Shown piece after piece: positions 10,545-23,430 of a DNA stretch of 64,000 nt; position 1 is the first letter of the stretch; every line of letters begins with the position of its first letter. The stretch comes from Cephalotus follicularis. Taxonomy: Eukaryota; Streptophyta; Magnoliopsida; Oxalidales; Cephalotaceae. The position numbers and the translations under genes are program-made. The stretch spans positions 1-64,000 of the forward strand of contig BDDD01002363.1 in NCBI GenBank assembly GCA_001972305.1, in the 5' to 3' direction. Under the pieces are notes generated by a model, which worked only from the letters and a program-made list of their open reading frames with translations, searched no databases and was not told the origin of the DNA.

Positions 10545-12719
10545 GCGAGTGTAACACCCCCGGACGGCGGGAGTCATCACAGGTCATAATACAGAACCTA
10601 TCATAAAATATCAAAGCTTATCTGAATATAAACATAAATTTATTAGCCAAAAATGTGGCGGTCATAGCATAACTGAAAAACTATTCCAAACTTAAAACTT
10701 AACACATTTCAAAGTCAAATATCGAAACGTAAACCAATATAACATATTGTTCATGACCACTAGAACAGAAGACAAAAATAGGGATCACACTCCATAAAAG
10801 TGGTAAAGTCTCATTCACACATTCCCCCGCTGCTTCTGATAACCTGCCGCATGGAAAACAAAAACGCGGCTGAGCAAACCTCAGTACGGATAAAGAAGGT
10901 AAAAACAGTAAACGATAAGTTTAAAAGCAGTAAGATCTCAATAAAATTCATAACAGAAATCTTAAGCAATTAAGTAGCTTAAACATTCTTTGAAATCATA
11001 TCCGAATTACCAATTTCATATCTTTCAAAACATTTACGAAACATTTTAAAAACATCATTTCATGATTGATAAGTCATACTGAGCCACATATCATATCACA
11101 TTTCATAACATAGATTGGCAAGGGAGGCGCTAATTCCACATGCCCATTAGAATTGAAGTGTATGGCACTACACAAGTCAATTCTCACATATCATTTCATA
11201 TCACATATCCATATACTAGAATCGATTCATACGCCTCTATCATACATAGCGGATCCATAAATCCACCTCATGGGATTTATTCATAACATTCAGAGAGCCG
11301 TAGACTAATCACACCGCTACGGAAGTGTCATGTCCCCGTGCCAGGCCTACGACATGCCTAAGGTACGCCCCATAGGTGGGTACAATACTCAGTATTCAAC
11401 CATTTAGAAAACATCGATTTATCTAAATCAATTTAAAAACACATAATTATGCTTTCACAAAACATATTTGGAAATCGTTCACGACGATAACATACGTTTC
11501 ATAGTCAAAACATCAACTCATTTATTTTTCGATATAAAGAGATGATCATTTCATATCGTAACGTATCATAGCATAAGAATAAAGTAAAAAACATTTAAAT
11601 TCGTAAAATGTCAAAAACCAACTTTATTTCTGAAACATGTCAGAACCATAAGACATAATCAAGTTCACAAAACGAAGGAACATTGCATAAAACAAAAATG
11701 ATTTCAGTTCGATAAAACCAGATAGCCAAAGAATGATAGAAACTCGTACCTTTTTGCATTCACAAAAGCACTTACGGAAAGATTGTTAACTCAAATTCCC
11801 CTCCAAGCACAACAATCTAAAAGACCCAAAACTATTCATATAAGGGTCTAAGAAAAATTAGAGACGTAAAACAGACTCCTGACAGTGTTTTGAAACAACC
11901 AAGATTGATTCGAGGAATAAACGAATCAAAACAATTGAAAAAAGGAATTCTTTGAGCAAAATAGCTGACTATTACAGAGCTCCAGCCGACTGTTGGAAGC
12001 TTGGCAGTCGACAAATCATAAGGTCCAGCCCACTACACAAACTGAACTGCAGGCAGTCGACTATGACAAAGGTCCAGTCGGCTACCCAACACAAAACAGT
12101 CGACTATTTTCATAAGACAGACGGCTACACAACCAAACCAGCCGACTGTCCACAAGAACAGTCGACTGTTTTGGATGACAGAACAGCAGAAACTTGTCCA
12201 AACGAGTATAACATTACACCAGAGACATATGAACATATACATATGACATTGTACGATGTTTAGATGGTACAAAAACACAGAATTGACATGGAATATAATA
12301 TTGGTAATGATTAACTTCAATAGAAAGAAAGAACTTTTCAACATATGCATACATATGAGTCCAAATTTCTGTCCATTACCACTTGCAATCATTAAAACCA
12401 GATTATGACAAGTCCACGGTGTTTAAAACACATTCTGACAGGCTTAGGAATACAATGACAAAACATATACACAGGAATCAAAACCAAGGGGCACTAACAA
12501 CGAAACCAATTTTATAACAATGGAGAAGTAACCATCACAGCAAGAATTACTAACATGTAATGGTGTTAAAGACACTGAAAAATAGCAGAGAGAACACCAC
12601 ATACAACAATGTCAAACGGTTGTTTGCAGGTAAGCAAAGAGAAGAAAACAAAGAATACATAAACAACCTTACACAAACCAAAGGAAACCCAACAAAAAAC
12701 AACCAGAGGAGATTACCTC

Positions 12720-15058
12720 TGTAATGACCCGAATTTCCATTAAAGATATTAATTATGGAAAGATGATTGCTATTGTGTAGTTGGCAAATATTTCAAGGGA
12801 CCCATAGTATGACCCTACGCTCAGGGAGTTTGGGGGTTCCGCTCCCTGGTGAGCGGACGGGGGGTCCCGTTGCCCGGACAGCGGGCAGCGGCTCGGGGGC
12901 AGCGCCCCTGGAAGAAAATGGAATTTGGCTAAGTGTTGAGAAGGAAAACGGTCTTAAGCACTGACAGTCCCACTTAAAGCGTCGACGCTTGGGTAGTAAC
13001 GGTCGACGCTTAGATCCCTCCTAACGGCGCTTTAAACCAGTGCAACGGTAAATTAGACAAAGCCCTCACACCGTCGACACTTAGGGATAAAGAGTCGACG
13101 CTTTGGGCAAAGGTCGACGCTCTAATTGTAAACGTCGACGCATTGAAGGCAAGTGTGTCTGTTGACCTGGATGAAGACTTAAAGCGGCGACGCTTTAAGG
13201 AAAGAGTCGACGCTTTGCCCTCTGTCAGGTACAGAATTCTAGCTTTTTATCCCGTTTCGGAGGATTTAAATGGATCGAGGGACACGTGTCAAGCAAGGGA
13301 AGGAAGACTTATGTTTTTCTGTTGGAAAGGGGTAGGTGGCATCATTGGATTGGATGGAATTCCATTACATGGGCTGCTAAGGAGGCAAGCTCACATGGGT
13401 GAGGTCATGGATGACACCATCCAAGCTTGGCCTCCAAGTTTCCCTTTCTCTTTATATATGGGTGCATTCTCAGCTGATGAAAGGCTGCTTTTCTACTGAG
13501 ATTAGACAGGAGGATGCTTGGGAGAGATGAAGAGAAGGAGATCAAGTGAGGTAAGGAAATTCTATACCCATTTATGTCAAAGCTTCCTCTGTTTTGATTC
13601 AAAATTATGCAGCAGATAGTTGAATTCATATCTTGCTCGTTTCTAGATGAAATTTCAAATGGTTTAATGTTTTGGAAACTTCAGGATGTATACTTTAACT
13701 GTTAGGTTTTATGAATCTCGAAATTCTATCGAATTCATGATGAAAAGCCATGTTTTCTTCTACTGCTCAGGTCTTGATTTCAAAAGGAAACTGCAACTTT
13801 AAAAATTCATTGCAGCTTCGTTTCTCAATGGAATTTTATAATTTTTATCTATATAGATTCATTGAGATGTCTACTTTAACTTTTATGTTTTAAGTTTTCT
13901 ATGAAAGTGATTATTTCTATAAGAAATATCTATTTTAGAAAAGTTATGCAAAACTGTTTTCTAAAGGTTTTTGAGTTAATTACTCAAAGTGATGAGAAAT
14001 GTTTTATGATTGTGAAATGAACTGAAATGAAGGTTTCTACATGAGAAACCAGTTTTATAAAGGCTTTACAATGATGTTTTATGAATGCTTTGGGCTGATC
14101 ACTCAAGGTATTAAGAAATATTTTATGAAATGATTTTATGAATGATGTTGAGTTAATTACTCAAATGATGAGAAATGTTTTATGAATGCATTTGAGTTAA
14201 TTACTCAAATGAAGAGAAATGTGTTATGAATGCTTTGAGCTGGTCACTCAAAGTATAAGAAATGTTGTATGAAATGTTTTATGAAATGAATGAACAACTA
14301 CTGGATTGTGATCCAGTGAGGATTAATCTAGTAAAAGATTAATAAATGAACCACCCTTGGATTGTGATCCAAGGGAAATGGAGCGAGATTCTCAAAGTTA
14401 ATGGAGTCGAGCGTGGTCACGGACATGCATGTGATGTAAGGATAGTAGTCGGGGAGTGCACAATGCCCCGGTGAAGCGGTGTAAAGGGTTCATTAGAGGT
14501 TCACGACCACCAAGTTTTATGAAATGTTCTGTTTCATGAGATATGAACAGAAAAAGGGTTTTAAAGATGTTTTATTTATGAATGTGAAGAAAATGATTTT
14601 AATGATGTTTTCAAGCGTGGCTGTGATACAAGCCAAAAGAAGGTATGATTGGAAAACGTTTTTGATTGTTGTCAAGTATGCTGGTTATATATACCAGAAA
14701 ATGTACGATTTTAGAAATGTTCTGGTTTTATAAAACTAGAAGAAGATTTTCAAAGATATTTTGAAATGTATGAACTGGAAACATTTTGATACAAATTATA
14801 AAAAAATAACGGATTTCGATAACGTTTTATGACTATGTGTCTTACTGAGCTCTTTAAAGGTCACTCCTTTCAATGTCTTGTTTTCTACCAAATCTTCCAG
14901 GAAACGTTGAACGTGAAGTTGCGAGCTTTAGAGGAAGTTCGTAAGAGAAGTGTAAGGAAAGGAAGTATGATATGCTATGAAGTTATGTTTTAATGTCATG
15001 TGTTAATGTTTTCTGCCATGTAACGTTTTATGATAGACGATGTATAGATGTTAAAGTA
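12720..15058 (+). mobile_element. Nested LTR of a different gypsy-like family, right end lost
   Basis: Starts tgtaatgacccgaatttcc, a typical LTR start, inside the solo LTR. It contains a GC-rich block (12830-12910), eight or so GTCGAC-type motifs (12977-13222), a TATA-like box in ctttatatatggg (about 13450) and a long AT-rich leader with repeated gagttaattactcaaatgat units (13970-14260). No matching ..CA end or target duplication is recognisable before E1-family LTR sequence resumes near 15060. The right end was probably deleted together with about 0.4 kb of the host LTR. Confidence 0.6.
13970..14270. repeat. Degenerate tandem repeat with ATTACTCAAA core
   Basis: Units of roughly 45-60 bases, each with gagttaattactcaa (or ctgatcactcaa) and gagaaatgttttatgaatg, recur five or so times in the nested LTR. 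Confidence 0.7.
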
Positions 15059-15298
15059 AGGAAAATTTTAAAATAAAAAGGGAATTGTTTTGATAATTTA
15101 AAATTTATAAACATAGGCCTAACCCAACATTGCATTAACATATCCAAAAATTCAGGCTGGTATCAATCAGCCCAAATTACAGAGGCCCAAAACATAGGGC
15201 ATCGGACTTAAAAACAAAGAAATTTAAAAATCCCGAAGACAAACATATATAAAAAGTCCGCAAAACACATATACGAACAAGCAGGGTATTACAGCGAG

Positions 15299-15650
15299 TG
15301 CTAGGGAAGGCAGAATTCAAAGCTAGGAGGTCACTAATTAATGCATGCCAGCTGCTCAGGTCTAAGGCCACAACGTAGGTCACGTATGGCCTACTAGTCA
15401 CCTCTGAATATATACTACTAAGACAATAGGAATCCTATCGACAAAGGTATTGACTATCCAAGATAGGTTTCCTATGGTGGGTCAGTTCAGTGTCATGCTT
15501 TCTAGCACACACCCCGCATTAGCTTTAGGGTAAACCCAAATGACTGTGAGAGAGTCCATCCTCCAACAACACCTGGGAGCAAGCATAACACGACAAGTAT
15601 GTATGGTTCATCAATTTCCCTATGAAAGTGAAGCTATAACTTGGAACATT
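15299..15650. other. Unassigned flank before the Tat/Athila LTR
   Basis: Continuation of 9344-10549 across the solo LTR insertion. I see no coding potential and no element ends. Confidence 0.5.
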
Positions 15651-17255
15651 TGTTGAGCATAAAAATGTATTCTTTTTAATGAGTTAATTATTGTATTTTT
15701 ATCCTTGGAACATATTACTGTTGTGGTGTTTGATTGACTTTTAGGTAAGAAGCCAAACAGATCAAAATGCAGAAACACGAATCAAATTGGCGCAAATTGA
15801 GAGAAAGGAGATCAAATATTTAAGAAATAACAAAATTCTGTAGAAAACAGAGCAAGATGTCGACGCCTAGACTTTAAGCGTCGATGCCTAACTCTTAAGC
15901 GCTGACGATTTCAAAGAAAGTGTCTACGCTTTACACTTCATGACGAAGAAGTCTGCAGTTTTATGATTTTCATCAACACCGATCCATTTGGCGTCAACGT
16001 GCTGGGAATTCAACATTTAGGCATGAACGCCATGATCAGGACGTCAAAGCCAAAACTGCACAAATTGGACAGTAGCTTAAACGTTAATGCGCAATTTGGA
16101 AATCGTTAACGCAATCCTGCATTCACAAGTTAAGCGTTAACACCTTGTTTTTACACGTCGACGCTTAACCTTCAAGTATGCCCCATAATGCAAGAGTCAC
16201 TTTGACGCCTAGCGCATTCAACATATTAAAGCGTCAACGCAGAACGCCAAACCGTCAATGCCAAGAATTATAGCGTCGATGTTCATGACGTATCAAGCAC
16301 AAGAATTGGAAAGTTTTTACAGTTTGATTCTGATTGTAATAGGTTAGATTTTTTCCATTTTTGTGAGAGGATGGTTGTATAAAAAGAAGAAGACGAAAAA
16401 AAGAGAAAATGACGATATGGAGGAGGTCGGTTAACAAGTGGAAATACAAGAAGAGAGGGGCGGCTGCTGGATGAAACAAAGCCACCAAATTAAAAGCAGC
16501 TGGCTGATGATCAAAACCGACTTGAAGAAGATTGACAACATCATCATGATTAGTTAAGTATCTTAATCCCATGATGTAGATGAACCCATGTATTTTATAT
16601 ATTTCAAGTTCTGATTTTCTGGTTTTATAGCATGTATGTAAGACACTTTTTTCTTGTTAATGTATGTGGAACATTGATGAGAAGGAATTTTAATGATATA
16701 AAATCTGTTTTGGTGTTTTAATGCTTGTAGCTGTAATTCTTTTACATCATGCAATGATTCTTAATTTTCCTATGTGATTGCACCAAAGACATTCTTTAAC
16801 CAATCGACCTTTCGAGAGTATCAAGGCTTGACAGTATAGGGTGTACCTAGGCTAAATCATTATTTTATGTGGTGTTATATTAAACCATAATTTATGCCAT
16901 GAACTTGAGCATATATATATACGTGGGGGATTCTCACATCTAAGGGACTATTTTCTTGTATCAATTTCATATTTCTATTGTGATATTTCATTAAATATTT
17001 TATCTGAATTGTTTACTTTCTTATTAAAGTAGTTTAAGTCAAATCAATTCTCTTTTGAAGTTTCTCCATTTGCATCGTTCACTTAGCATTGTTCGCTTAG
17101 GTAAAATTAATTTAGTGTTTATTATTTTCCATTTAAGTGCACACTAGGTTCATTTATATTGCATATCATTACATCTCTTTGAGGGAATGATCCCTACTTT
17201 CCATTGTGCTAATTGTTAGATTAGGGTACTTTTGAATCGGTTCTAAATAAACTAC
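15651..17255 (+). mobile_element. Probable 5' LTR of the Tat/Athila gypsy element
   Basis: The stretch leads, across the copia insertion, directly to the tRNA-Asp-like primer site at 58743. The text up to 17255 (cggttctaaataaactaca) and from 58723 (accgacatcgaac) reads as the usual LTR end and spacer of Tat/Athila elements. A TATA box with downstream leader is at 16378. It carries an array of cgtcgacgc-type motifs (15859-16285). The left boundary is a guess (tgttgagcata at 15651), since the 3' LTR is outside the window. Confidence 0.5.
16378..16386 (+). promoter_or_regulatory. TATA box of the Tat/Athila LTR
   Basis: tataaaaag follows a T-rich stretch and precedes a purine-rich leader (agaagacgaaaaaaagag), the layout typical of transcription starts in this lineage's LTRs. 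Confidence 0.45.
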
Positions 17256-17261
17256 ACGGGG

Positions 17262-18644
17262 TGAGTGAATAATAGTTTTTAATTAATTAATTAACTTTTT
17301 CAGATTAAAACAAATTTAGCAATGAACACAAAATAAACAAGCAATTAAAAATTAATTAATTAATTAATTGGAGAGAAAAGGGTTGAGAGATGCAAACAGA
17401 TTTTATAGTGGTTCGGAAAAGATCGTGCCTACGTCCACTTTCCCAAGGTCCTCCTTGAGTTTCCACTAGTGTTCCACCCGAACACAAACTCCGAATATCT
17501 TTACGGGGGCTATTCGGTGTACCTTACAAAGTTTTTTGATTGACCTCAATCACAAGGGTTCACTCCCCTTTCTTCACTTTAGGGTTCACTCCCCTAAGTA
17601 TTGATTACAAAAATGATATGTGTTTTTGAGTAACCTCTCAAAGGTTACATTTGGCTATTTTGATTACAATAAAACTGTTGCTCTCACCAATAAAAAATGA
17701 TCTTGAAAAGACTTCTTGATGATGATTTCAAGGTGTTGGATTTTTGCTCTTGATTTTTCTCTTGCTTGAATAGTCTACTCTTTCTTTTCAATTTCTTGTT
17801 CTTCTTTTCAATTTTTCTTGTTGTCTTTGTATATTACTGACTTGATTTAATAGCAATAATGTTTGGAACTTGGTAGTTGATTCTATTAACTTGGAAGTTG
17901 TTCCATCAGCCTCGGGAATAGTTCTATCAGCCCTGGAAGTTGTTCCATCAGTCATGAAAATTTTTTCCACTTCAAACGATGCATTAAAACTGTTGTCAAT
18001 AATTGTTCCCCACGAGCAGAGCGTCGATGCTATTCTTCAAAGTGTCACTGCTTAAGAGTCTGTTGGATATTTGAATTTGAAAGTTCTACTCAAAGCGTTG
18101 AAGGTCTTGATCTTGGTGTCAACTGTTTGCCTCAAAGCGCTTATGGTTTGTGTTGAGCATCGTCTCTTTGAGAAACTTTAATTGGCCCAAAAGTTTATGT
18201 TTTTAAACGCTGATGCCGAGTGCTTAACCGTTGATGTCGAGTCTTTTAACCGTTGACGCCTTGGATCAAAGCGCTGACGCTTTCTTCTGAGCGTCGTCGC
18301 TTTTGGAAATTTTAATTAGCCCACAACTCCCTGTTTTTAACCGTTGATATAATGCCCTTGAGCACTGGCGCCTTAGCTCAAAGCGATGACACTTTCTTCA
18401 TAGCGTCGACGGTTTGAGCATTTTCTCCTTTGCTCACAATGCTTCAACTGTTGACGCTTTTCACTTGGGCGTCGAAGGTCTCACAAAGCGCTGACGGTTT
18501 CATTGTGACCGTCGATGCTTAGGCCTGTATCTGCAATTTTCTGTTTTAACTTTGCAACTTTTTATTTTATCTTTCCCAAAAACAAACTTTGATAAATACA
18601 ATTATGTTATCATCAAAACATGGATTGAGCCATAAATGTCAACA
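17262..18644 (-). mobile_element. Copia (SIRE-like) 3' LTR
   Basis: Aligns with 57363-58717 over its whole length. The high-coordinate end reads tgttgacatttatgg on the minus strand, immediately after the polypurine tract. The low-coordinate boundary is uncertain within about 17250-17266, because the partner copy runs into poly-G and N. It contains the conserved ccgaaccactataaaa segment (17401-17416 reversed) and several GTCGAC-type motifs (about 18015-18520). Confidence 0.8.
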
Positions 18645-18660
18645 ATCTCCCCCTTTTTGA
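18645..18660 (-). promoter_or_regulatory. Copia polypurine tract
   Basis: The minus strand reads tcaaaaagggggagat directly before the LTR start. A g-rich tract preceded by atcatcaaaa is the standard SIRE plus-strand primer. Confidence 0.9.
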
Positions 18661-19496
18661 TGATGACAAAATTTGCTACATGTTTAAACAAAAATTATAC
18701 AGGTTAAGAGAATATAACAATTATACATAAGTTCAAGAAAACACATAACTCCCCCTTAATTTATTATCTCCCCCTTAGTGTGATAAGGGTTGTTTTCTTA
18801 ACTTCGTCATTCTCATTTTTCCTATATTTTCTCAATTCCCTATAATTTCTCCCTCTTTTTGCTATCATTTCGAAAAGGTTGAGTCATAAGTTCTCATTTC
18901 AACAAATGTTCAAAACTACATATACATATTACAAACACCATTCATCTTGCAAATCATATCACCATTCATTATCATTCAACAATCTTATTTCAACAATATA
19001 CTATCTTTTTTTGACAAATATCACCATTGCAATGATACAATCATAATCATATCATTAAACATATTCAACTAACAATATCAACCAATTCAAAACATCAAAA
19101 TCATAAGGATTATAAGTTTAAGCTGCATAAGGATATTACAAACTTTGAATTGTTTTTCAAGAACTCCAAACATCAAATTTAACGCTTGCTAAACTGATTA
19201 CAAATTGTTAGAAACAAAGTTCAAAGACATAATTCAAAAATGACATACAAACTTTCCAAAAACATCAAAATTATCACAATGCACAATGAAATATGAGTTG
19301 CATATGCTCAATCGACCATTGTATCATCCATGTCGCCCTCTAAATCTACGGTAGCTGCATCTTCTCTTGGGTTGCCATCGTCGTCTTGGCTCAAAGAGGA
19401 AGTGATAAGGCCCTCATCGCCAACCATCCCTTTTTCCGCAAACTGTTTTGCCATTCTCTTGATGGTTTGAGCATAGATCTTTATTTATTTGACCTC
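18661..19496 (-). other. Copia 3' untranslated region
   Basis: AT-rich sequence between the envelope-position ORF and the polypurine tract. No coding frame of note; C-rich patches (ctcccccttaatttattat) resemble secondary polypurine tracts on the minus strand (about 18750-18780). Confidence 0.6.
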
Positions 19497-20530
19497 TTAC
19501 TCTATTCCTTTGATCGCTTCCAAGAGTTCTTCGAATTGAGTTTTTGGCAGGTTGACATTTTGTGTCGGATCATCTTGAGGCTCGTTTGTAGCTTCTCCTT
19601 GAGCTTCTTCACCCATTTCCTCACCTTCTTCTTCAATAATTTGATTTGAATCCTCTTCTCTAGGGATCCAAGTCCCTAGCCTCTTATGCTTCTTAAACCC
19701 CATTCTACCTAGGGTCCCCTTGCCTAACTTATACGTACTTTGGAGTGAGTGATGCAACTCTCCACTCAAATCAACTCCAAAAATGCATGAGTATTTAGTG
19801 ATTACTATACTATAAGCTAGCCTAGCATTTTCCCTTTCTTGTATTGCTAGCATATGGTTGATTATTAAGTTGGGCACATTAATCCTTTTTCCCGTGATTA
19901 CATGATACATGGTGTATGCCTCCATTTGGGTGACTTCATCAAATCCACCGGCCTTAGGCAAAATGTGTGCTGCAATGGCATGGTGTAGGAACTTATGATG
20001 CAATATAAGATTCCTAGTGTACATTCTTTGCATACAATGGTCATTCTCACCAAATAACATCCTCACACACTCTTCTTTGTCAAAATCATCATTGATAATC
20101 CAGTTCCTTTGGTTCCAACCCCTAGCACCTTCATATGGGATGTTTAAAATAGTGGCTAGTGTTGGGGAGCTAAATCCTATCTCCGTATATTTGACTGTTG
20201 TGTTTAAATCTACCTTAGAGCTAGGTAGGATATTAACATAGAATTCCTTTATGAGCTCAGGATATTGGGGAAAATTAATTTGAAACAAGGGGGCTAACCC
20301 TTGAGCCTCTAACCATTATACTATAGGAAAACCTTCACTATTGCAAAAATCAAAATCTAAAGTCTTTCCTACTAGTATTTTTCTGTAAAAGTAAGCCTCA
20401 GGATACCTTACCAATGGTGGAATCTCCTGTGGTGATGGTGGGTCAGCAGTTCTTCTCTTCTTCTTGTCCCCAAGATGCTTCTTTTTTGTTTTGATCCTTG
20501 CTTAGCCTCAATGTGTTTACTTCTAGGCAT
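19497..20530 (-). pseudogene. Envelope-position ORF with putative plant transposon protein domain
   Basis: The start at 20530 gives MPRSKHIEAKQGSK, a lysine-rich head. A frameshift near 20490 and a stop near 20320 interrupt it, after which a clean 263-residue frame runs to 19497. Readable parts include a YPEAYFYRKIL segment, FPQYPELIKEFYVNI, an EGARGWNQRNW loop and HKFLHHAIAAHILPKAGG. These match the domain annotated as putative plant transposon protein that follows RNase H in SIRE-type elements. The tail is acidic (EEGEEMGEEAQGE). I see no signal peptide or membrane helix in the readable part, so an envelope function is not supported here. Function unknown. Confidence 0.65.
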
Positions 20531-20987
20531 TTTTGGATATTTTGAGTGATGTATATGCACTTTTCAGAGGGAAATCGTTCTAAAATTGTCGGATATGGGT
20601 TTTGGGTGTTTAGGGATTTAAAATTTTACCCTAAAAGTGACTAACAAATGAAGGATTCTATTTTAAAGCATGACTAAAGCCTCGACATATTTATTTAATC
20701 CGGCGTCGCTTTGTTTGAAATTCGTATTTCGAGCCCTAATTTTAGTGTTATAGCGCTGACGCTTTTAAACCAGGCATTGGCGCTTTGTATATTTAGCAAA
20801 ACTCTATTTCTAAGTTCAGTGTTAAACGCTGATGCTTACTTTCCAGGCGTTGGAGCTTTGCTCTGTTTTTCTGCCGATTTATCGATAATGCGAATGCATG
20901 AATGCACATGATGCAACAATCAATATACATACATTTCAAGAAAAAACAGACAAGCATATAATCATATTAATCAATCAATTTCACATA
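20531..20987 (-). other. Copia internal spacer with GCTGACGCTT-type motifs
   Basis: Spacer upstream (minus strand) of the envelope-position ORF, cut on the far side by E4. Between about 20695 and 20870 it carries several copies of a degenerate agcgctgacgcttt / ggcgttggagcttt motif, the same family of motif found in the LTRs. Confidence 0.6.
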
Positions 20988-22742
20988 TGTGACACCTCGT
21001 ATCACGTTTACATGCTTGACGTACTAAAGACATGAGTATATTATTGTAGTTATTATTATTATTATTATTAATTATTATTATATTTGTTATGATTATAAAA
21101 AAAATTAAAATTTAGTGAAGTGCTCGACACTTCAAATTAAAACAAGTGGCACGGGGGCTAAGTGCCCGTGTGAAGAATAGAGAAGAGGAACAGAGTGGAC
21201 ACGAGAGAGAGAGAGTGGCGCTGGAGAAGAAGAGACGCTGAGCGGTGCGAGGCGTCAGGAAGAGAGAAAGAAAGCGTTGGTCGAAGCTTCACTGCCAGGT
21301 AACCCTTCCTCTTCTTCTTCCTCTTTCTTCTCCCTTATCTTTTCTTTTCTTCTGCCTCAAACGACCATTACCGTTGCTTCCCCACGGCCGATACCATCGT
21401 GGGTGGGGCTGGTCTTCATTGTGGGGATCACCTCTACCCATTTTGACTGAAGTTGATGGGTCATTTTGTCAGAATTGGCCAGAATCAGGCGATTGAGTCA
21501 ACTGAACGAGTTGACTCCCTACCGCTTGTGACGCCATGTTTGGCACTGAGTCACAGCGAGTTTCGATTACCAATGCATAGACCGAATATTGTGGAGGCCA
21601 TTGGTGGCGAGACCGGAGCAAAGGCGTCTCGGTCAGAGCTCTGGCGAGGCGATAGCCACCGATCTGACCGAGTTTCGGGTGGAGGCGAGTAGTACGGGCC
21701 TGTTGGACATCTTTTTGTGAAGCAACCGAAATTGTTGGAAGATTGGCGAGTCGACTCAGTGAGTCAGACTCGCTGCCGGTCATGACCGGGCGATTCTGCG
21801 CCTAGTCACGGCGGCTCTTCGGCCGTAACGTGTTGATTAGACAATTTAGAAGTTGTTGGTGTCATGGACGGGACTTCAGTAAGTTGGACAGAATCTTGTC
21901 GGAGTTCCGTTGATACGCGGTGTTTTCTATGTGCGTGCAGGATATAACAGGAGTGTGATATCTCATCCAGAGTGGAGGATTTGATCATTGCTAGTAGAGC
22001 TTCTAGTCCATGACGTGAATTTCGATAGCCAAACTAGATTTCAGCATCTAGCGAGACGCGAAACTTGTAGCTAATCGAGAGCATCGATGAACTAGTTCGC
22101 GGGGGTTATTATCATTGATACAGTGAGTGGGACATTCCCACCCTTGGTTTTACTTTGAGATTTCTATTTATTGCATGTGCCCAATTGGTTGTTTTATACC
22201 ATGTTTTGGATGGGAGTTGCATGCCCTGGATGTCCTCTGTAAATCATATTTCTTGACTTGGCATGAGTATGTAAGGCTCGGGTTTTTGGTGATTTAGCTC
22301 ACCTTTCTGTTGTTATCATTGCATTTGTGATATTGTATATGTTGTCTGCTTTATATCATGATTCAGTAAGGATTTGTATGCCCGTATGTCCTTTGTTAAA
22401 CATATTCTTGAATTGTATACAGTTTTAAATAATTGAGTGGGATTTGAATCCCCACATGTCATATGTTGAGCATGTTCGTTGATTATACGACTCGGATTCT
22501 GGGTGACTGGACCACCTTCTAATATTGCCATTAGATATGGCCAGAGTAGTAGTGCCATTAGATATGGCCAGGGTAGAGCTGAGCAGTATTTCCATTAGAT
22601 ATGGTAGAGACAGGAGATCGAGTAGTGCTATGAGATATGGAGGTGCGTGAGATATTGCACAAGTGCATGAGAATGATGATATATGATGATGATATGAGAT
22701 ATGATGAGCTCATGACATGAGATGAGATGATATTCAGATGTT

Positions 22743-22935
22743 TAGTATAGTAGACCCCCATGCAAGGGTAGGGGGTGAGTGCAGTACAGTAGACCCCCGG
22801 GCAAGGGTAGGGGCTGAGTGAAGTATAGTAGACCCCCGGGCGATGGTAGGGGGTGAGTGTAGTATACTAGACCCCCAGGCGAGGGTAGGGGGTGAGTGAA
22901 GCGTAGTAGGCCGCTCGGGCGAGGGTATAGGGGGT
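22743..22935. repeat. ~40-bp tandem repeats in E4 5' LTR
   Basis: Four to five units of the type gtagacccccgggcgagggt-agggggtgagtg. The 3' LTR has the same array at about 27463-27650, so the array predates insertion of E4. Confidence 0.9.
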
Positions 22936-23084
22936 ACTACGTTGAGGATGACATGATTCAGTATTACCATTAGATATGGAGAGATGGGAATTGACGGATT
23001 TTCCATTAGATATGGCTAGATAGGAATCGATGGATATATGGCATTGACGGATATATGTTGATGACAACATAGCTGTACCTGCAT

Positions 23085-23430
23085 CCAGTATTCCAGATAG
23101 CACAATAGAGTATTTCAGTCATTACAGTAGTAACAGTATCTTAGACAAAACAGTAGTCTCAGTATCCCATATAGTACAGTAGTAGTAGTATCCCAGATAT
23201 CACTGTAGTAACAGTATCATGGACGACACAGTAGTTTTAGTATTTCAGTCAGTACAGTCAGCATAGTAGTATTGGCATTCCAGTTAGCACAGTTTGTCAG
23301 TATTTCCCATAGAATAGTTTTGTTAGCATACCAGATAGTGTAGTTGTGTTAGCATTCCATATAGCACAGTTGTGTTAGCATCCCAGATGGCATAGTTGTG
23401 TCAATATTTCAGATAGTATAGATAAACCAG
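23085..23430. repeat. ~25-32-bp tandem repeats in E4 5' LTR
   Basis: Degenerate units containing cagtagtaacagtatc or ttgtgttagcattccagata, about a dozen. Counterpart in the 3' LTR at about 27815-28165. Confidence 0.85.

Larger units (their letters stand above)
10545..15298 (-). mobile_element. Solo LTR of the E1 family with TSD GCGAG
   Basis: The 5-bp sequence gcgag occurs at 10545-10549 and again at 15294-15298. Between them the minus strand reads from tgtaataccctgctt (ending at plus position 15293) to gggggtgttaca (plus position 10550), the exact termini of the E1 LTR. There is no primer site or coding region, so it is a solo LTR left by recombination between two LTRs. It is interrupted by another LTR from 12720 to about 15.05 kb, and some host LTR sequence was lost there. 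A GTCGAC motif array occupies 11953-12175. Confidence 0.9.

Noticed and set aside
22743-22935. Possible CRISPR-like array of GC-rich repeats
   Set aside because: They are tandem repeats without spacers, duplicated in both LTRs of E4.
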